Source: an uncultured Caldilineaceae bacterium
Lineage (GTDB): Bacteria > Chloroflexota > Anaerolineae > Caldilineales > Caldilineaceae
DNA: 64,000 bases
Assembly: GCA_951812725.1 (NCBI GenBank)
Contig: OX638330.1
Coordinates: 5,001,405 to 5,065,404, forward strand
Reading direction: 5' to 3'
Made by a program: the position numbers and the translations under genes. Positions 59,106 to 64,000 of this stretch are shown here, in pieces; positions within the stretch are counted from its first letter, which is position 1, and the number at the start of each line of letters is the position of its first letter. Below the pieces are notes generated by a model that searched no databases, had not been told where the DNA came from, and saw only the letters and a program-made list of their open reading frames with translations.

Positions 59106-59929
59106 GTTTGAATCGTCTCCTGGTCGGCAGCACCAAATATGCCGTCCTGATTGCATTTGCCGCTTTCTACCTGGTGCCCTTCTATGTGATGATCCTGACC
59201 GGGTTGAAGCCGCTCGAAGACATCAGTTCATTCGAGATCTGGAATATGCCCAGGAGCCTCGACTGGGGCAGCTTCCGCGAGGCGTGGAATCAGATGGATT
59301 CCAACTTCTGGAACAGCGTGCGCATCACGATTCCAGGCGCCATCGTTTCAACTTTTCTGGGCTCGATCAACGGCTATATTTTCGCCAAGTGGGGCTTTCG
59401 CGGCTCGAATGTGATTCTGTTCCTGTTCGTGTTCGGGATGTTTTTGCCCGGCCAGGGGATCCTGATCCCGCTGGTTTGGGTTCTGCAGTTTATGGGCCTT
59501 TACGGGAAGGTGAACGGCCTCATCATGGCCTACTGCATCTTTGGCATACCGATCACGTCGCTCCTGTTTTACAGGTACTATGCCAGTGTCCCGGATGAGT
59601 TGGTGGACGCGTCGAAGATTGACGGCTGCGACTTTTTCGGCATCTACCGCCGCATCATTTTACCGCTTTCGGGGCCGACCTTTGCGGTGGTGGGTGTGTG
59701 GCAGTGCACAAGGATCTGGAACGAGTATCTGATGGCGCTGGTTGTGCTCGGCAACCCGGCCAGGGCGCCGGTTACCGTAGCCATCAAGAACTTTTCCAGC
59801 ATGGGCGTCATCCCCTGGAACTTGCAGATGGCCGCCGCGCTGATCGCGTCCGTGCCCACGATTGCGGTCTACCTGCTGCTTGGCAAGCTGTTCATGCGCG
59901 GCCTGCTGGAGGGGTCGTTGAGCGGCTAG
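59102..59929 (+). CDS. ABC sugar transporter permease, MalG type (importer 5)
   Basis: A 275-residue permease. The first helix is AVLIAFAAFYLVPFYVM, LTGLKPLEDISSFEIWNMP is the family loop, and the EAA motif is LVDASKIDGCDFFGIYRRIILP (about residues 167-188). The C-terminus is MRGLLEGSLSG. The start overlaps the upstream stop (ATGA). It is directly followed, without a gap, by a deacetylase fragment. Confidence 0.92.
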   Translation: MSLNRLLVGSTKYAVLIAFAAFYLVPFYVMILTGLKPLEDISSFEIWNMPRSLDWGSFREAWNQMDSNFWNSVRITIPGAIVSTFLGSINGYIFAKWGFRGSNVILFLFVFGMFLPGQGILIPLVWVLQFMGLYGKVNGLIMAYCIFGIPITSLLFYRYYASVPDELVDASKIDGCDFFGIYRRIILPLSGPTFAVVGVWQCTRIWNEYLMALVVLGNPARAPVTVAIKNFSSMGVIPWNLQMAAALIASVPTIAVYLLLGKLFMRGLLEGSLSG

Positions 59930-60187
59930 TTGACGCGGCGTCTGTACCCGGAGTATGCTGCGTTCAACGACTATGTGCTGGCCGTGGCGGCCAGGTTCAT
60001 CGAGTCGCCGGCGAGCGCGATCATCCTGACCCACGACATTCACAAGACGACGGTCGAGGCGGCGCCTCTGATCATTATGTCGCTGAAGCGTCGCGGAATA
60101 CTGTTCGTTACGGTTACCAGGCTGCTCGAACCTCAGACGCTTATATCGGGGCACATCTACTGCCATCAGCCTGCGGAGAACCGGTAG
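59930..60187 (+). pseudogene. C-terminal fragment of a polysaccharide deacetylase
   Basis: Starting right at the permease stop, the frame encodes 85 residues. Their middle (SAIILTHDIHKTTVEAAPLI, then LKRRGILFVTVTRLLEP) is the conserved C-terminal part of NodB/polysaccharide deacetylases. The N-terminal catalytic part with the metal-binding Asp-Asp and His motifs is missing, and no good start is present (TTG only). Probably a remnant left by a deletion. Confidence 0.65.
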
Positions 60188-60244
60188 AGAATCTTTCCTG
60201 CTCTCCCCCTCGTCGCACATTCGCAAGCAAAGGATTGGTGCGTT

Positions 60245-62002
60245 TTGGAAGACGACATTCGCTTTATGTGGGACACGCGCGTGCCGATGCGCGACGGGGT
60301 CAAACTGTCGACCGATATCTACCTGCCGGCGGCGGCGGAAGCCTACCCGGTCATCCTTGCGCGCACACCCTATGACAATATCGCGCCCCGCATGGTGGAA
60401 GCTGCCCAGTTCTTCAGCGCGCGGGGGTATGCGGTGGTGCTTCAGGATGCGCGCGGGCGCTTCGATTCGGAAGGCCATTTCGAGCCGCGCGTAAATGAAG
60501 GGAAGGACGGCTACGATACGATCGAGTGGATCGCGGAGCAGCCCTGGTCGAACGGCAAGATCGGCATGATGGGCGGGTCGTATGGCGGAACCGTGCAGTG
60601 GCTTGCCGCGCGTGAGCGTCCGCCGCACCTGACCACGGTCGTCACTTCGGTCACCGGCGGAATGCGTTGGATGCACGATGAGAACTATATGAACGGGAAG
60701 TTCCCCGTTTTCCAGTTCCGCTGGCTGAACATGACCGGCGGGCGCACGATGCAGCACTACCCGTTCGAGCCGCTGACCTCGCATCAGCCGGGCGTGGCCT
60801 CGCCTTACAACTTCAACAAGCTGATCCGCACGCGGCCGCTCAAGGATGTCGACAAGGTGGTCGGGCGCACGAACACCTATTGGCGCACGTGGCTTGAGCG
60901 CAACACGTACGACGAGTACTGGCAGCAGATGTCGTTCGAGGACTACTTTGAACTGGTTGACCTGCCTGCACTGCACATCACCGGCTGGTTTGACAACTGC
61001 CAGTGGGGCGAAATGTACATGTACAGCGGGATGGCGGCCCGCTCACCCGGGGCCGACAAACAGTGGTTGCTTGTGGGTCCGTGGGACCATGCCGGGTCGG
61101 CCAATCCGCAGCCGCGCCTGGGTGATCTGGAGTTCACACAAGAGGCGGTGCTGGACATCAGGGCGGTTCATTTGCGCTGGTTCGACTACTGGCTGAAGGG
61201 CGAGGAGAACGGGCAGGGCGATGATGCCAAAGTCAGGATTTTCACCATGGGCCGCAACCGCTGGCGGGACGAGCGTGCGTGGCCCGTGCGCGGAATGGAG
61301 CAGGTTTCCCTCTATCTCCACAGCGGCGGGGCGGCGGATGTGTTGCCCGAAGGCGGCAGGCAACCGGAGCAGGGGGGCGGCTACGGGACGCTGGATTGGA
61401 CGCCGCCCGGAGAGGAGGCCGGCGACCGGTATGTATACGATCCCGAAGATCCCGTGCCCTCGGTGGAAGACGCGGAGTCGCCCGATCCGATAAGGGACTC
61501 GCACGTGCTGGCGATGGACTATCGCCACGCCCTGCGGCGCGCCGATGTCCTGACCTACACCAGCGCGCCGCTGACAGAGGAATTGGAAGTAACCGGCACG
61601 GCCTTCATCATCCTTTACGCGGCCAGCGACTGCGTCGATACGGACTGGGTGGCGTTGCTGTGCGACCTTCAGCCGGACGGCAGCTCGATTCCGTTGACTT
61701 CGGCGGTGATGCGCGCTTCTTACCGCGCCGGGGCAGACAAGATTGACAGTCCCGCCCCCTCTCCCATCACGCCGGGCCGGGTGTACCGCTACACAATTGA
61801 GTTCTTGGCAACTTCGATGGCCTTTCAGCCGGGTCATTGTCTTCAGCTGGCGGTGACCTCATCACTGTATCCGGCCTATGATCTGAATCCGAACACGGGC
61901 GCGCCGGTCGGTGAGGACCTGCCGAGCCAGCCGGCCAACCAGACCGTCTACCACAGCGCCGAGTATCCGTCGCATCTTCTGCTGCCGGTGGTGAAGCGAT
62001 GA
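60245..62002 (+). CDS. CocE/NonD family hydrolase
   Basis: A 585-residue alpha/beta hydrolase of the X-Pro dipeptidyl-peptidase/CocE family. It opens MWDTRVPMRDGVKLSTDIYL. The nucleophile Ser lies in MMGGSYGGTVQW (about residue 114). GWFDNCQWG holds the cap region, and GPWDHAGSAN carries the likely catalytic His (about 283). The C-terminal 200 residues form the jelly-roll domain (LTYTSAPLTEELEVTGT, LAVTSSLYPAYDLNPNTG). It cleaves esters or peptides; the substrate is unknown. It starts with TTG, with AAAGGA upstream. ATGA overlap with the next gene. Confidence 0.88.
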   Translation: MEDDIRFMWDTRVPMRDGVKLSTDIYLPAAAEAYPVILARTPYDNIAPRMVEAAQFFSARGYAVVLQDARGRFDSEGHFEPRVNEGKDGYDTIEWIAEQPWSNGKIGMMGGSYGGTVQWLAARERPPHLTTVVTSVTGGMRWMHDENYMNGKFPVFQFRWLNMTGGRTMQHYPFEPLTSHQPGVASPYNFNKLIRTRPLKDVDKVVGRTNTYWRTWLERNTYDEYWQQMSFEDYFELVDLPALHITGWFDNCQWGEMYMYSGMAARSPGADKQWLLVGPWDHAGSANPQPRLGDLEFTQEAVLDIRAVHLRWFDYWLKGEENGQGDDAKVRIFTMGRNRWRDERAWPVRGMEQVSLYLHSGGAADVLPEGGRQPEQGGGYGTLDWTPPGEEAGDRYVYDPEDPVPSVEDAESPDPIRDSHVLAMDYRHALRRADVLTYTSAPLTEELEVTGTAFIILYAASDCVDTDWVALLCDLQPDGSSIPLTSAVMRASYRAGADKIDSPAPSPITPGRVYRYTIEFLATSMAFQPGHCLQLAVTSSLYPAYDLNPNTGAPVGEDLPSQPANQTVYHSAEYPSHLLLPVVKR

Positions 62003-63243
62003 AGGGCGCCGCTTCCATGCTGGCCGGCGCGGCTGAGGCGGTCATTACGCGCGTGAAAGACAGGCCGGCTGTCTACGATGACCTGTTTGCGCGCGCATTG
62101 GTTCTTGGCGCAGGCGGCGACCGGCTAGTCATCGTTGCGACAGACATGGGGACGTTCAGCGTCGAGTATGCAGACGAGCTTGTACGGCGCATCGAGCGGA
62201 CAACGGATATCCCAAGCGGCAACATCATCATCACCACAACCCAGACACACAATGCGCCGGGCGTTGACGGGCGCGAAATGACGCCTGAGGCGGGCGAGTG
62301 GCTGTTCGACTGCATTGCCGGGCTGGTGAAGCGCGCCAATGATGCGCTGCGGCCTTGCGTGCTGAACGTAGGCCGCGCGCCTGTGCAGCTCGGCTACAAC
62401 CGGCGCCTGATGCAGGACGGCGAAATCGTGATGGCGCCGAATGCCGACGGCGCGATTGTGCCGTGGGTGGACGTTCTCGAGGCGAAGGATACGGACGGCA
62501 GACGGATCGCGGTGCTCTTCTCGCACGCCGCCCATCCGGTGATCGTCCACTGGCTGAGCGAGGAGATCGGGCCGGACTTTCCGGGCTACGCGGTCAGGCA
62601 TTTGCGCGACTTGCTGGCAAGAGAAGGTGAGCCGGAGGGCGTATTCATGTTCGCGCAAGGCTGTTGCGGCAACATCAACGGCCATCCTTTGCGCGGCGGT
62701 TTCGGCGCGTGTGAAGCCGCCGGGCTCTCGCTGGCGTTTGCCGTCACGCAGGCGCTGGCCAACGCGCAGCCGGTTGCGCCTGGCGCGCTCAGAGCGCGCT
62801 CGCTCGATCTGCCCCTTCCTTTGGAAGAGCCGCCGACGGCAGCCGAATGCAGGGCGGCGCTGGCGGAGGATCCGGACAGCACGCGCTTTCGCGAGCTGCT
62901 GGCAGTTGCCGAGAGCGGCGAGCGGCAGGTTCATCCACTTTCGATGCGGGCGCTGGCCGTCGGCGACGCGCTGTGTTTGCTCACGTTTACTAGCGAGATG
63001 TTTGCCGAGTACCAGTTGTACGCAGATGCGGTGTCGCCATTCCGGCATACGTTTGTCTTCAGCCACACCAACGGGATAACGGGGTACGTGGCGACCGCAG
63101 AGGACTATGATTTGGGACCGGCCGGCGGCTACGAGTCATGGGGCCATCCAACGCGGAACCGACCCTGGCTGCCGCCGCAACCGCAGGCTGAACGGTTGGT
63201 CCATGGGGGGATCACGCGGCTTCTGGGCGAACTCTTGCGATAG
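61999..63243 (+). CDS. Neutral/alkaline ceramidase-like N-terminal domain protein
   Basis: A 414-residue protein with the layout of neutral ceramidases: AAEAVIT at the start, the zinc/Ser loop TTTQTHNAPG (about residue 77), FSHAAHPVIVHW (about 174), QGCCGNINGHP and NGITGYVATAEDYD (about 357). It lacks a signal peptide and the C-terminal ceramidase domain, so it may hydrolyse another N-acyl compound. It is translationally coupled to the CocE hydrolase (ATGA), suggesting the two act on the same imported molecule. Confidence 0.7.
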   Translation: MKGAASMLAGAAEAVITRVKDRPAVYDDLFARALVLGAGGDRLVIVATDMGTFSVEYADELVRRIERTTDIPSGNIIITTTQTHNAPGVDGREMTPEAGEWLFDCIAGLVKRANDALRPCVLNVGRAPVQLGYNRRLMQDGEIVMAPNADGAIVPWVDVLEAKDTDGRRIAVLFSHAAHPVIVHWLSEEIGPDFPGYAVRHLRDLLAREGEPEGVFMFAQGCCGNINGHPLRGGFGACEAAGLSLAFAVTQALANAQPVAPGALRARSLDLPLPLEEPPTAAECRAALAEDPDSTRFRELLAVAESGERQVHPLSMRALAVGDALCLLTFTSEMFAEYQLYADAVSPFRHTFVFSHTNGITGYVATAEDYDLGPAGGYESWGHPTRNRPWLPPQPQAERLVHGGITRLLGELLR

Positions 63244-63281
63244 AGGGCCCCGGTCGTTGAACGTTTACACACATTTTCTAG

Positions 63282-63590
63282 CACGATTTGTAACTCCTAA
63301 GCCATATACAGTGCCTGTCTTGACCAGCCCTTTATCCCTGCCGCCATTCAGGCAATCTGATTGCGTATTCGGTTGGCGGCAGCCACGTTACTGGAGCGGC
63401 GATGCTGGAATGAGCACACACGGTCGATGAGCGATGGTTTTGGAGGGGGGCGTTGCGGGGGCGCAGCCCCTGCACAAGGGAGGGCCGAAGGCCCGACCGC
63501 CCATATACAGGAAGTGCGGAGAGAGCAATCACCTTCGCTCGCCTCATTCAGGATCGCAATTTAGTCGTGGCCGAGTAGTTTCCACGAATT
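63282..63590. mobile_element. IS66-like MITE copy C with 8-bp target duplication
   Basis: The element is 63290-63582 (293 bp), with ends GTAACTCCTAAGCC and GGCCGAGTAGTTTC. Flanking repeats are CACGATTT (63282-63289) and CACGAATT (63583-63590), identical at 7 of 8 positions. It has the same orientation as copy D. It ends only 47 nt before the next start codon. Confidence 0.88.
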
Positions 63591-63629
63591 TACGAACACC
63601 CTTTTGCCAGTGATGGAGAATGAACCGCC

Positions 63630-64000
63630 ATGTCCAGCAAATCAAGGCCGGAGTTTGGGCCCTACTACATGCCCGACAAGTGGTGTCTGGATCGCTACAT
63701 GTACACCGAGGAGGTGCGCGGCACGCTCGATCTGCCCGACCGCTTCTATGTGCGCGACACCACGATCCGCGAGGGCGAGGAGACGCCCGGACTGTCGATG
63801 TCGACGCGAGACAAAGTGCTGATCGCCGAGAAGCTGTACGAGGCCGGCGTGCAGCAGGTTGATATCGGCTATGTCGGCGCGCAGCAGGCCCACTACGAGA
63901 CAGCCAAACTGATCAGGCGCGAGATCCCGGAATTGGCGATCACCGGCTTTGCCCGCGTCTGGTCGGCGGACTGGCAGAGGGACGTGGATCGATGCCAGGA
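63630..64000 (+). CDS. HMGL / isopropylmalate synthase-like aldolase (partial, runs off window)
   Basis: The frame is open from ATG at 63630 to the window edge, 123 codons. After a 40-residue N-terminal segment (RPEFGPYYMPDKWCLDRYM) comes the DRE-TIM signature YVRDTTIREGEETPG (about residues 39-53), then LIAEKLYEAGVQQVDIGY and AITGFARVW. The family condenses or cleaves acyl-CoA and 2-keto acids (isopropylmalate, homocitrate or citramalate synthase, HMG-CoA lyase); the fragment cannot distinguish these. GGAGA is about 11 nt upstream. MITE copy C separates it from any promoter further upstream. Confidence 0.85.
   Translation, partial: MSSKSRPEFGPYYMPDKWCLDRYMYTEEVRGTLDLPDRFYVRDTTIREGEETPGLSMSTRDKVLIAEKLYEAGVQQVDIGYVGAQQAHYETAKLIRREIPELAITGFARVWSADWQRDVDRCQ

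Noticed and set aside
1..64000. CRISPR arrays, tRNA, rRNA and replication origins
   Set aside because: No regularly spaced repeats, cloverleaf-like sequences or clusters of DnaA-like boxes were noticed on reading. Without covariance tools, a missed tRNA cannot be excluded.

Overview
The window reads as a chromosomal segment of a GC-rich, heterotrophic bacterium. The best guess is a member of the Chloroflexota (Caldilineae/Anaerolineae type). This rests on the gene repertoire: stacks of CUT1 sugar importers without their own ATPase, Gfo/Idh/MocA oxidoreductases, phytanoyl-CoA dioxygenase-like proteins, an MR/MLE enolase, GH127 and CocE hydrolases, and lipoproteins with Tat-like or Sec lipoboxes. 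No rRNA, tRNA or other phylogenetic marker was seen, so the assignment is an inference.

Layout. 0.2-2.3 kb: a 2-hydroxyacid dehydrogenase and an AbiEi-type antitoxin whose toxin partner is reduced to a remnant. 2.5-7.9 kb: sugar ABC importer 1, a DUF4037 protein and a truncated copy of a glycoside hydrolase. 8-9.5 kb: an AT-rich, probably acquired serine hydrolase. 10-14.9 kb: a peptide/nickel-type importer (binding protein and two permeases, no ATPases) and a PHP phosphoesterase. 15-17.2 kb: gene debris, a PhyH-like oxygenase and a nagA-like pseudogene split by a miniature transposon. 17.3-23 kb: GH67-like and GH127 glycoside hydrolases, debris, a second miniature transposon and a medium-chain dehydrogenase. 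23-30 kb (mostly minus): sugar importer 2, a second PhyH-like oxygenase, an MR/MLE enzyme and a MetE-like protein. 30-33.6 kb: an ATPase plus small-protein pair resembling Rlo/Abi-type defence loci, an HpcH/HpaI aldolase and a ParDE pair with a frameshifted toxin. 33.8-40.5 kb: importer 3 with three Gfo/Idh/MocA oxidoreductases. 40.9-46.8 kb: a DEDDh exonuclease, a GH32/43-like protein and importer 4. 46.9-55.3 kb: an accessory island. 55.6-63.2 kb: an IclR regulator, importer 5, a deacetylase fragment, a CocE/NonD hydrolase and a ceramidase-like protein. 63.3-64 kb: a fourth miniature transposon and the start of an HMGL/isopropylmalate-synthase-like gene cut by the window edge.

Three points stand out. 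First, four copies of a roughly 290-306 bp miniature element have 14-bp terminal inverted repeats starting GTAACT and flanking 8-bp target duplications. GTAA ends and 8-bp duplications are hallmarks of the IS66 family. One copy splits a pseudogene, one overlaps a predicted -35 box, and one has duplicated the Shine-Dalgarno of the next gene. Second, at 47.5-55.3 kb three families of small proteins, apparently uncharacterised, occur in two or three shuffled tandem copies each. They are mixed with secreted HNH-nuclease/excalibur genes and their fragments, and this is the best candidate for an undescribed system. Third, all six importer operons carry a strong inverted repeat between the binding-protein gene and the first permease gene, and none encodes an ATPase.

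Most of the core genes would cooperate in scavenging plant or algal oligosaccharides and their breakdown products: lipoprotein capture, permease import, glycosidase cleavage, and oxidation or dehydration by the Gfo, MR/MLE, aldolase and dehydrogenase enzymes.
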